From NCBI GenBank assembly GCA_964601275.1, contig CAZRMV010000002.1, positions 124,001 to 188,000 on the forward strand: DNA of 64,000 nt, in the 5' to 3' direction. The first letter of the stretch is position 1. Every line of letters starts with the position of its first letter. Below, one piece after another: positions 28,571-35,751 of this stretch. The stretch comes from JAOZPE01 sp964601275. GTDB lineage: Bacteria > Krumholzibacteriota > Krumholzibacteriia > JAJRXK01. Position numbers and translations under genes: made by a program. Below the pieces are notes generated by a model. It searched no databases, had not been told where the DNA came from, and was given only the letters and a program-made list of their open reading frames with translations.

Positions 28571-29035
28571 ATGGCCAGGACCCTGTTTCTTCTTCTCGTC
28601 GCGTCGGCCCTCGTGTTCTCGGCCGTCGGATCCCGGGCGGGAGGAGAAGAAGGCGTGAGGGAACGTCAACCCTACCGCGATCCCGAACTCGCGGCCCTGC
28701 GCAGCGTGGTGATTCCCGGTTGGGGCCAACAGTCCAACGGCGATGTCGGGAAGGGCTTGGCCCTCACTTCCCTGGCGGTCCTCGGCGTGCTGCTCGGAAC
28801 CGAAGTGGTCTCCCCCGGGTTGCTGACCACCGGAAGCGAGAGCCGCAATCTCGAGAAGTACCTGGGTTGGTTCCTCTACGGAGGGTCCGTGGTGTGGGCG
28901 GTGGGGGATGCCTACCTGCGCGCCGAATCGCTCAACCGGGAAAACGGATACGACCTGGAGGAATTCTCCGCCGGAAGGGGCCTGCTTTCAGCTCCGTCGG
29001 GCCCGAGACTGATCTTCCTGCGCCTGCGATTCTGA
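28571..29035 (+). CDS. DUF5683-like small membrane protein
   Basis: A 154-residue protein with a signal peptide (cleavage near GSRAGG), then RSVVIPGWGQQSNGDVGKGLAL, the pattern of the DUF5683 / 'PGWGQ' family, followed by a hydrophobic span (about 70-90), a second one near 100-118 and the AxGDAYLRAE segment. Proteins of this type are small envelope proteins of unknown role, frequent in FCB bacteria. GAGGAGA precedes ATG 28571. It closes the gat transcription unit and is followed by the terminator at 29073. Confidence 0.75.
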   Translation: MARTLFLLLVASALVFSAVGSRAGGEEGVRERQPYRDPELAALRSVVIPGWGQQSNGDVGKGLALTSLAVLGVLLGTEVVSPGLLTTGSESRNLEKYLGWFLYGGSVVWAVGDAYLRAESLNRENGYDLEEFSAGRGLLSAPSGPRLIFLRLRF

Positions 29036-29036
29036 C

Positions 29037-29065
29037 TTGACCTCTGGTCTTTGGGCTGTCATCAT
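29037..29065 (+). promoter_or_regulatory. Candidate promoter just before the 29.07-kb terminator
   Basis: TTGACC at 29037-29042, a 17-base spacer, CATCAT at 29060-29065. Transcription would begin near 29072, the base before the first arm of the terminator hairpin. This would make the hairpin the very 5' end of the lamin-tail gene's leader. Confidence 0.35.
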
Positions 29066-29072
29066 TCCCCTC

Positions 29073-29105
29073 GCCTCCCAGCGGTCCTTGCGCGGGAGGC
29101 TTTTT
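29073..29105 (+). terminator. Rho-independent terminator (or attenuator)
   Basis: GCCTCCC at 29073-29079 pairs perfectly with GGGAGGC at 29094-29100 and is followed at once by TTTTT (29101-29105). It lies 38 bases after the DUF5683 stop. It may simply end the gat operon, or act as an attenuator of the next gene (see the alternative pairing described under findings). Confidence 0.75.
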
Positions 29106-29158
29106 CGTGGGCCTGGGTTCCATGAGCCGTCTTCCGCGCAGTCCGCTGCATTCGGTGG

Positions 29159-29180
29159 GCCTCCCGTCCATCGGGGAGGA
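29159..29180 (+). promoter_or_regulatory. Hairpin that can sequester the Shine-Dalgarno of the lamin-tail gene
   Basis: CCTCCCG at 29160-29166 can pair with CGGGGAGG at 29172-29179 (one bulged G). The right arm is the ribosome-binding site of ATG 29184. The left arm, extended to GCCTCCC at 29159-29165, is identical to the first arm of the upstream terminator, so it can also pair with that terminator's second arm. Confidence 0.4.
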
Positions 29181-29183
29181 AGC

Positions 29184-29885
29184 ATGAACCCCTCTTCGGA
29201 CCGCAGCGGTCCCACGATTCTCCCGTTTCCCGCCTTCCGTCTCCTGCTGTCGACCCTGGCCGTCCTGATCGCCGGTTCCATGGCCGGGTCCACCCGCCCG
29301 GCCCGGGCCGGCCTGGTCATCAACGAGCTGATGGCCGCGCCGGCCAGCGACTGGAACGGCGACGGGCAGATCGACTACAAGAACGACGAGTGGGTGGAGA
29401 TCCTCAACACCGGGCTCAGCCCGGCCGATCTCACCGGACTCTATCTCAAGGACAGCACCGGCGATGCCTATCACTACGGCTTCGACGGCGTCCTCCTGCC
29501 CGGGGAGGTCCGTATCGTCTACGGCAGCGATGCGGTGGCCTGGCAGGCGGATCACGGCGCCGGGAGCAGTGGTCTGAGTCTCAACAACGGGGGAGACACC
29601 CTCGAGTTGTGGAGGGATCTCCCCGATCCACGCATCCTCTCGGTGGTCGACGTGGTTCCCATTCCCGCCCACGCCGGCGGGAGCGACCGGGCCATGGGCC
29701 GGCTTCCCGACACCCTCGAATGGGTGCTCTTCGACGCCCTCAACCCCTACCACGGCGATCTGCTGCCCCCGGGCACCGGCTGCTCCCCCTCTCCGGGGCA
29801 GGCCAACAAGTGCAACGTCGTGCCGGTCGAGGAGGCCAGTTTCGGACGGGTGAAAGCCGGTCACGTTCCGGTCCAACAACCCTGA
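29184..29885 (+). CDS. Exported lamin-tail-domain protein
   Basis: A 233-residue protein from ATG 29184, which follows GGGGAGGA by 3-4 bases. The signal peptide has its hydrophobic core at about 19-34 and cleavage near ARA-G. Residues about 43-150 match the lamin-tail (LTD) Ig-like fold: VINELMAAP, NDEWVEILNTG, DLTGLYLKDSTG, LLPGEVRIVYGSD and LNNGGDTLELW. In bacteria LTD modules occur on secreted nucleases, proteases and surface proteins; here it stands alone with a short tail ending FGRVKAGHVPVQQP and no catalytic domain. The frame is open 49 codons further upstream, through the terminator, which is not a credible start. Confidence 0.8.
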   Translation: MNPSSDRSGPTILPFPAFRLLLSTLAVLIAGSMAGSTRPARAGLVINELMAAPASDWNGDGQIDYKNDEWVEILNTGLSPADLTGLYLKDSTGDAYHYGFDGVLLPGEVRIVYGSDAVAWQADHGAGSSGLSLNNGGDTLELWRDLPDPRILSVVDVVPIPAHAGGSDRAMGRLPDTLEWVLFDALNPYHGDLLPPGTGCSPSPGQANKCNVVPVEEASFGRVKAGHVPVQQP

Positions 29886-30022
29886 GCTGAGCGAGGAGGG
29901 GACGGGCCCGGTCGGGTCCGTTCCCCCGGCGGGCGCGGGAAGTCTCTCGGCCTCTGCGCTGCGGGTTGCCACAGACCGGGGCGAGGATTCCCTTTGTGCT
30001 GGGCAAGGTCTTCTCCCGGGCC

Positions 30023-30036
30023 TATGCTGACCCGCA
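30023..30036 (+). promoter_or_regulatory. Candidate -10 box for a leaderless transcript
   Basis: TATGCT at 30023-30028 lies exactly 7 bases before ATG 30036, so transcription would start at or next to the A of the start codon. No Shine-Dalgarno is visible. No good -35 box is found at 16-18 bases, which weakens the call. Confidence 0.3.
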
Positions 30037-30986
30037 TGGATCATCAACTCGAGGAACTCTGGAAGCAGGCACTCGCCGGCGACGCCGAAGCCACCTCCGC
30101 CTTGCTCACTGCCCTGCATCGCACCGGACCTGTGCGCCAGGCCCTGGTGAAGAAGGTGCATCCGCTCACCGGCCGCGCCCACCGCATCGGATTGGCCGGA
30201 CCGGTGGGGGTGGGCAAGAGCACCATCCTGGCCGGCCTGTCCCACCGGTGGCAAGGCGAAGGATGCACGGTCGGCCTGGTCACCGCGGCGCCGCCGGTGC
30301 GCGAGCTCAGCCTGGGCGACCGGCTCCGCCTCCGCGAGCTGGCCCAGGAAGATGGCACGGTGCTCCATGCCCTGCCCTTCGATCTTCCTCCCCGCGAACG
30401 GGTGGTGGCGGCGGGATTGGTGGCCGACGCGATGGAGGCCTTCGGGTGCAGCCCCATCCTCCTGGAGGCCCCGGGTCTGGGTCCCGACGAGGTCGAGTTC
30501 ATCCGTCGCAGTCACACCATCGTGCTGGTGGTGGCTCCCGATCCGGTGCTGCTCGAACCGGTGGTGGAGGGTCCCTGGCTGGCCGGAGCCGACATCGTGG
30601 TGCTCAATCACCGGGATCGTCCGTTCGCCGCCGAGGCCGAGAAGCGGTTGCGCGAGAGCCTGGCCCGCCTGGGAGAGGAGGGCGCGGCCAAACCCCTGGT
30701 GATGACAGAGGCTCTCAAGGAAGAGGGCCTGGAGGAGCTGGCGGAGCACATCACCGCCCACGGCCGATCCCTCCGCACCGGCGAGGGGTTCGAGCTGCGG
30801 CGGCGCAGTGGTCTCCGCGCCCAGCTGAGGCTGCTCACCGAGACCCGGCTTCTCGAGGAACTGTGGGAGGATGCAGACCTGGCCGAAGGGCTGGAGAAAG
30901 CGGCCGAGGACGTGGCCCAGATGCGTCTCGATCCCGAGTCGGCGGCGGCCCGGCTGGCCCGCCGGATCCGCGGCGACGCCTCCTAG
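30036..30986 (+). CDS. Divergent MeaB/ArgK-like P-loop GTPase
   Basis: A 316-residue G3E-family protein. Walker A GPVGVGKST is at 55-63, LGDRLRLRELAQ corresponds to the GDRxRM segment of MeaB, and LNHRD replaces the usual NKxD G4 motif. The switch region reads EAPGLGPDEVEF where MeaB has ETVGVGQSE. MeaB-type GTPases protect and load adenosylcobalamin on methylmalonyl-CoA mutase; no mutase gene is in the window, but propionyl-CoA carboxylase and methylmalonyl-CoA epimerase are (54-58 kb). The changed motifs leave the true partner uncertain. ATG 30036 is chosen; ATG 30024 is possible. It appears to be a single-gene unit. Confidence 0.7.
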   Translation: MDHQLEELWKQALAGDAEATSALLTALHRTGPVRQALVKKVHPLTGRAHRIGLAGPVGVGKSTILAGLSHRWQGEGCTVGLVTAAPPVRELSLGDRLRLRELAQEDGTVLHALPFDLPPRERVVAAGLVADAMEAFGCSPILLEAPGLGPDEVEFIRRSHTIVLVVAPDPVLLEPVVEGPWLAGADIVVLNHRDRPFAAEAEKRLRESLARLGEEGAAKPLVMTEALKEEGLEELAEHITAHGRSLRTGEGFELRRRSGLRAQLRLLTETRLLEELWEDADLAEGLEKAAEDVAQMRLDPESAAARLARRIRGDAS

Positions 30987-31068
30987 GGCCGGTTTCCCGG
31001 ACTTCCCGGCGCGGTTTGCGGCGTCGGCCGAACCATCGTTCGAACCCTCCTTCTTCCCAAGAACCCCT

Positions 31069-31104
31069 CCAACCGGTATGCTGTCCGCCCGCGTTGGGTT
31101 TTTT
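31069..31104 (+). terminator. Weak terminator-like element after the GTPase
   Basis: CCAAC (31069-31073) can pair with GTTGG (31093-31097), with an inner CGG/CCG pairing, followed after one G by TTTTTT (31099-31104). A competing reading of the same stretch is a promoter: TTCCCA at 31054-31059, 17 bases, TATGCT at 31077-31082, upstream of the acyl-CoA dehydrogenase operon. Confidence 0.35.
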
Positions 31105-31150
31105 CGTGCCTTCGGCGCGGTGATTTCCCACTTTTCATCGTCAGTGGCTT

Positions 31151-31171
31151 CCCCCGGGATCTTCCCGGGGG
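31151..31171. promoter_or_regulatory. Perfect palindrome upstream of the acyl-CoA oxidation operon
   Basis: Nine bases (31151-31159, CCCCCGGGA) and their exact complement (31163-31171, TCCCGGGGG) flank a 3-base centre, TCT. No T-run follows. It sits 35 bases before ATG 31206, so either an operator for a fatty-acid-type repressor or an mRNA hairpin near the start is possible. Confidence 0.35.
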
Positions 31172-31205
31172 GAGAAACCGTGCGACCGACCCGAGTGAGG
31201 TGGCG

Positions 31206-32342
31206 ATGCAACTCTCCGAGAACCAGATCATGATCCGGGACGTGGCCCGGCGCTTTGCGCAGGAACAACTCGCACCGATCGCCCATGAACTCGATGAAGA
31301 GTCCCGTTTTCCCACCGAGGTCATCGGGAAGCTGGGAGAGATCGGATTCCTCGGGTGCACCGTCCCCGAGGAATGGGGAGGATCGGGGCTGGACACGGTG
31401 AGCTATGCCATCGTGGTGGAAGAACTGGGGAAGGTGTGCGGCTCGACCGGGCTGACCGTCGCCGCCCACAATTCCCTGGGAGCCTGGCCCCTGTACGCCT
31501 TCGGGACCGAGGCACAGAAGAAGAAGTACCTGCGTAAGGCCGCCTCAGGGGAGATGCTCGTCAGCTACGGTCTCACCGAGCCCAATGCGGGAAGCGACGC
31601 GGGCGGAACCCAGACCTACGCGGAACTGGACGGTGATGAATGGGTGATCAACGGCAACAAGTGTTGGATCACCAATTCGACCTACGCCGGCCTCTATATC
31701 ATCACCGCCCTGACCGACCGGGAGAAGAGAACCCACGGCGGCATCACCGCGTTCCTGGTCGAGCGGGGAACCCCTGGGCTGGAAGTAGGCTCGAAAGAGC
31801 ACAAGCTGGGCATGCGGGGCAGCGACACCGCCACCTTGACCTTCCACGACATGCGCATCCCCAAGGAGAACGTCCTGGGAGAGATCGGCGGCGGATTCAA
31901 GAGTTTCATGAAGGTCCTCGACGGAGGGCGCATCTCGATCGGGGCCTTGGCCCTGGGGATCGCCGAGGGAGCCTACGAGTACGCCCTCAATTACTCGAAG
32001 GAGAGGGTCGCGTTCAACAAGCCCATTTCCTCCTTCCAGGCCATCCAGTGGATGCTGGCCGACGCCCGGACGGAGATCGAGGCGGCCCAGTTGATGATCT
32101 ACAACACCGCCGAGAAGAAGGACCGCGGCGAGGACTACACCCTCGACAGCGCCATGTGCAAACTCTACGCGAGCGAAATGGCCATGCGCGTCACCAACAA
32201 CGCAATCCAGATCCTGGGTGGTTACGGATACTGCCGCGACTATCCGGTCGAACGCATGTACCGCGACGCGAAACTCTGCACCATCGGTGAGGGAACCAGC
32301 GAGATCCAGCGCCTGGTGATCAGCCGCCGGATCCTGAGCTAG
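31206..32342 (+). CDS. Acyl-CoA dehydrogenase (first of three)
   Basis: FAD-dependent enzyme that forms the 2,3-double bond of an acyl-CoA and passes electrons to ETF. It has 378 residues from ATG 31206 (GAGG about 7 bases upstream). Family landmarks are YGLTEPNAGSDAGG (FAD and substrate contact), WITNSTYA, LGMRGSDTATL, the FQAIQWMLAD stretch, ILGGYGYCRDYPVERMYRDAK, and the catalytic Glu362 in GEGTSEIQR. Short- or medium-chain or branched-chain substrates are equally possible from the sequence. It starts a run of five acyl-CoA genes, all in one direction. Confidence 0.93.
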   Translation: MQLSENQIMIRDVARRFAQEQLAPIAHELDEESRFPTEVIGKLGEIGFLGCTVPEEWGGSGLDTVSYAIVVEELGKVCGSTGLTVAAHNSLGAWPLYAFGTEAQKKKYLRKAASGEMLVSYGLTEPNAGSDAGGTQTYAELDGDEWVINGNKCWITNSTYAGLYIITALTDREKRTHGGITAFLVERGTPGLEVGSKEHKLGMRGSDTATLTFHDMRIPKENVLGEIGGGFKSFMKVLDGGRISIGALALGIAEGAYEYALNYSKERVAFNKPISSFQAIQWMLADARTEIEAAQLMIYNTAEKKDRGEDYTLDSAMCKLYASEMAMRVTNNAIQILGGYGYCRDYPVERMYRDAKLCTIGEGTSEIQRLVISRRILS

Positions 32343-32372
32343 GAAACGTCGCATCTTCGAAAGGAAGAACCG

Positions 32373-33557
32373 ATGCCAGCCAAGGCCGTCATCCTCGCCG
32401 GGGCGAGAACCCCGGTGGGAAAGTTCCAGGGTGGACTCGCTCCGGTGAAAGCCACCCAGCTCGGCGCCATTGCGGTGAAGGAAGCGGTGCGCCGGGCGGG
32501 GATCGAAGGCGAGCAGGTGGATGAAGTGGTGATGGGTTGCGTCCTTCCCGCCGGGCTGGGGCAGAACCCCGCCCGCCAGGCAACCATCTACTCGGGTCTT
32601 CCCGATACGGTCAGCGCGATGACCATCAACAAGGTCTGCGGCAGCGGCCTGCGTGCGGTCTCGCTGGCCGCCCAGTTCATCAAGGCGGGCGACGCGGGCC
32701 TGGTGGTCGCCGGCGGCCTGGAGAGCATGAGCAATGCCCCCTACGCCCTTCCCAAGGCCCGGACCGGGTATCGCCTGGGCCACGGGGAGATCGTCGACCT
32801 GATGGTCCACGACGGGCTGTGGGACGTGTACAACGACTTCCATATGGGGATCACCGCCGAGATGGTGGCGGAGAAATACGGCATCAGCCGGCAGGAGCAG
32901 GACCAGTACGCCTACCAGAGCCACCAGAAGGCCCTGGCCGCGATCGACGCCGGCCGTTTCAAGGATGAGATCGTCCCAGTGGAGGTGAAGGGACGCAAGG
33001 GGGTCACCGTGGTCGATACCGACGAGGGACCACGCCGGGAAACCACCCTGGAGGCGCTCGCCAAGTTGCGTCCGGCGTTCAAGAAGGACGGGACCGTCAC
33101 CGCCGGGAACGCGCCCAGCGTCAACGACGGGGCCGCGGCGGTGATCGTGGCCAGCGAGGAGCGGGCGAAGGAACTGGGGAGCCCCCCGCGGTTCGAGATC
33201 GAGGCCTACGCCACCGGTGCCCGGGAGCCCGAATGGGTGATGATGGCTCCGGTCAAGGCGGTGAGGAAGCTGTTGGCGAAGACCGGCAGCACGATCGATG
33301 ACTTCCCCCTGATCGAGCTGAACGAAGCGTTCTCGGTGCAGGCGCTGGCGGTGATGCGCGAGCTCGAGATGGACCCCGCCCGGGTGAACGTCAATGGGGG
33401 AGCGGTGGCTCTGGGCCATCCCATCGGGGCCAGCGGCGCCAGGATCCTGGTCACCCTGATGTACGCGATGATCGATCGCGGGGTCGACCGCGGTCTGGCC
33501 GCGCTCTGCCTCGGAGGCGGCGACGCGGTGGCCATGAGCATCCGGCGCGTGGGCTGA
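32373..33557 (+). CDS. Acetyl-CoA C-acyltransferase (thiolase)
   Basis: Thiolase-superfamily enzyme of 394 residues that cleaves 3-ketoacyl-CoA or condenses acetyl-CoA. The catalytic residues are all present: Cys89 in NKVCGSGLRA, His349 in NVNGGAVALGHPIGASGAR, and Cys379 in CLGGGDAVAM. The last motif usually reads CIGGGxGxA(M/L), so this is a small variation. It begins 30 bases after the acyl-CoA dehydrogenase, with GAAAGGAAG before the ATG. The genes around it favour a degradative role, though acetoacetyl-CoA synthesis cannot be excluded. Confidence 0.94.
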   Translation: MPAKAVILAGARTPVGKFQGGLAPVKATQLGAIAVKEAVRRAGIEGEQVDEVVMGCVLPAGLGQNPARQATIYSGLPDTVSAMTINKVCGSGLRAVSLAAQFIKAGDAGLVVAGGLESMSNAPYALPKARTGYRLGHGEIVDLMVHDGLWDVYNDFHMGITAEMVAEKYGISRQEQDQYAYQSHQKALAAIDAGRFKDEIVPVEVKGRKGVTVVDTDEGPRRETTLEALAKLRPAFKKDGTVTAGNAPSVNDGAAAVIVASEERAKELGSPPRFEIEAYATGAREPEWVMMAPVKAVRKLLAKTGSTIDDFPLIELNEAFSVQALAVMRELEMDPARVNVNGGAVALGHPIGASGARILVTLMYAMIDRGVDRGLAALCLGGGDAVAMSIRRVG

Positions 33558-33641
33558 CGGGGCCCGCGGCCGGCCGGAAGGTGTGAGGGATCCGTGGAGA
33601 ACGCGAACCCGCAGAAGGAAATGGTGGAAGGAGAGCGGATC

Positions 33642-34502
33642 ATGGAAATGGAGAAGGTCGCGGTGATCGGCGGGGGCACGATGGGCAACGGGATCGCCCA
33701 TGTCTTCGCGCAGAACGGCCATGAGACCGTCCTCGTCGATGTCGACGACGCCGCGTTGTCCAAAGCCCGCGGCACCATCGAGAAGAACCTGGGACGGCAG
33801 GTGAAGAAGGAGAGGATCACCCGCGCCGATGCGGATGCCGCCCTGGCGCGAATCGACTTCACCACCGATCTGTCGAAGGTCTCCGGCTGCGGCTTGGTCG
33901 TCGAGGCCGTCTTCGAACGGAAGGACGTCAAGCTTGGGATCTACGAGAAGGTGGTTCCCTTGCTCGACGACCAGGTCATCCTGGCCAGCAATACCTCCTC
34001 GATCTCCATCACCGAGCTGGGCGCGGCCACCGGAATAGCCGACCGCTTCATCGGGATGCATTTCTTCAACCCGGTGCCGGTGATGAAGCTGGTCGAGGTC
34101 ATCCGCGGCCATCACACCTCCGACGACACCACCCAGACGGTCATGGCGGTGGCGAAGGCTCTGGGCAAGATGCCGGTCGAGGTGAACGACTATCCCGGCT
34201 TCGTGAGCAACCGCGTGCTGATGCCCATGATCAACGAGGCCATCTATTGCCTGATGGAGGGCGTGGCCACCGTCGAGGGAATCGACGAGGTCATGAAGCT
34301 GGGCATGGCCCATCCCATGGGCCCGTTGACCTTGGCCGATTTCATCGGTCTCGATGTGTGCCTGGACATCATGAACGTCCTCTTTGTCGAACTGGGCGAT
34401 CCCAAGTACCGGCCCTGCCCGCTGCTGAAGAAGATGGTGGCCGCCGGCGACCTGGGACGCAAGAGTGGACGAGGCTTCTACGACTACCGGAAGGAAGCAT
34501 AG
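33642..34502 (+). CDS. 3-hydroxyacyl-CoA (3-hydroxybutyryl-CoA) dehydrogenase
   Basis: NAD-dependent oxidation of 3-hydroxyacyl-CoA. It has 286 residues from ATG 33642, which follows GAAGGAGAG by 5 bases; the open frame upstream to 33594 is not needed. The Rossmann motif is VAVIGGGTMGNGIAHVFAQNGHETVLVD. The catalytic pair is His in GMHFFNPVPVMKLVEVI and the Glu of that stretch, followed by NDYPGFVSNRVLMPMINEA and a C-terminal GRKSGRGFYDY. Stand-alone length matches PaaH/Hbd/FadB2 types without a fused hydratase. The next gene starts 2 bases on. Confidence 0.95.
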   Translation: MEMEKVAVIGGGTMGNGIAHVFAQNGHETVLVDVDDAALSKARGTIEKNLGRQVKKERITRADADAALARIDFTTDLSKVSGCGLVVEAVFERKDVKLGIYEKVVPLLDDQVILASNTSSISITELGAATGIADRFIGMHFFNPVPVMKLVEVIRGHHTSDDTTQTVMAVAKALGKMPVEVNDYPGFVSNRVLMPMINEAIYCLMEGVATVEGIDEVMKLGMAHPMGPLTLADFIGLDVCLDIMNVLFVELGDPKYRPCPLLKKMVAAGDLGRKSGRGFYDYRKEA

Positions 34503-34504
34503 CC

Positions 34505-35644
34505 GTGAAATTCGACCTGACCAGCGAACAGGAACTCATCCGGAAGACGGCCCGGGATTTCGCCGAGAAGGAAATCGTCCCCAATGCTGCCGAGTGGGAC
34601 CGGGAGAGCCGGTATCCCAAGGAGGTCGTGGCGAAACTCGCCGACCTGGGATTCATGGGGATGTTCGTGCCCGAGCAGTGGGGCGGAGCCGGTCTGGATC
34701 ACGTGAGCTATGCCCTGGCCATCGAGGAGATCTCCCGGGGGGACGCTTCGGTGGGCGTGATCATGTCCGTGAACAACAGCCTGACGAGCTGGCCCATCCT
34801 CACCTACGGCAGCGACGAACAGAAGGAGCGCTGGCTGAAGCCGATGGCCCAGGGCAAGACCCTCGGAGCCTTCTGTCTTTCCGAGCCCCAGGCGGGAACC
34901 GACGCCGCGGCTCAGACCACCTTGGCCACGCCGGACGGCGACGGCTGGGTGATCAACGGGGTGAAGAACTTCATCACCAACGGGCCCAGCGCCGACACCC
35001 TGGTGGTCATCGCGATGACCGACCCCTCGCAGGGTCACCATGGGATCAGCGCCTTCGTGGTCGACGCGGACACCCCGGGGGTCAAGGTGGCCCACGTGGA
35101 GCACAAGATGGGAATCCGGGCCAGCGAAACCGCCCAGATGACCTTCGATGACGTGAAGGTGGGAAAGGACAGCCTTCTGGGAAAGGTGGGAGAGGGATTC
35201 AGGATCGCCATGAGTACCCTCGACGGGGGCCGCATCGGAATCGCCGCCCAGGCCCTGGGCATCGGACAGGCGGCGCTGGATCATGCGGTATCCTATGCCA
35301 AGGAGCGCGAACAGTTCGGGCGTCCGCTGGCGAAGTTCCAGGCGATCCAGTTCAAGCTGGCCGACATGAAGATGCGCCTGGAGGCGGCGCGCCTGCTCAC
35401 CCTGCGCGCGGCCTACGTCAAGGACCAGGGCCGGCGCCATTCGAGTGAGAGCGCGATGGCCAAGCTGATGGCATCGACCACCGCGGTGCACTGCGCGGAA
35501 GAAGCGGTCCAGATCTTCGGAGGCAACGGATTCTCCGAGGACTACCCGGTGGAGAAACTGATGCGCGACGCCAAGATCTGCGACATCTACGAGGGCACCA
35601 ACGAAGTGCAGAGAATGGTCATCGCCGCCGGACTGCTCGCCTGA
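34505..35644 (+). CDS. Acyl-CoA dehydrogenase (second of three)
   Basis: A 379-residue paralogue of the enzyme at 31.2 kb, started at GTG 34505 just after the upstream stop, with GGAAGGAAG as ribosome-binding site. It has FCLSEPQAGTDAAAQ, NFITNGPSADT, MGIRASETAQM, GRIGIAAQALGIGQAALDHAVSYAKEREQFGRP, the FGGNGFSEDYPVEKLMRDAK stretch and catalytic Glu363 in IYEGTNEVQR. The pattern is that of short-chain or butyryl-CoA dehydrogenases. The electron acceptor ETF is not encoded in the window. Confidence 0.94.
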   Translation: MKFDLTSEQELIRKTARDFAEKEIVPNAAEWDRESRYPKEVVAKLADLGFMGMFVPEQWGGAGLDHVSYALAIEEISRGDASVGVIMSVNNSLTSWPILTYGSDEQKERWLKPMAQGKTLGAFCLSEPQAGTDAAAQTTLATPDGDGWVINGVKNFITNGPSADTLVVIAMTDPSQGHHGISAFVVDADTPGVKVAHVEHKMGIRASETAQMTFDDVKVGKDSLLGKVGEGFRIAMSTLDGGRIGIAAQALGIGQAALDHAVSYAKEREQFGRPLAKFQAIQFKLADMKMRLEAARLLTLRAAYVKDQGRRHSSESAMAKLMASTTAVHCAEEAVQIFGGNGFSEDYPVEKLMRDAKICDIYEGTNEVQRMVIAAGLLA

Positions 35645-35751
35645 CTTCCCCTGGAAGGCGAAGACCGGTCGGGAGAAACCCGGCGGCCCCGGGCCGGCCG
35701 GGAGGAGAAAGGCCCGGGGTGGGTCCGGGTCCATCATGGGAGCAGGCGCGG

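Noticed and set aside
29966..29994. TTGCCA with TCCCTT at 17 bases as promoter of the MeaB-like gene
   Set aside because: The -10 has almost no match to consensus. TATGCT at 30023 is the better element.
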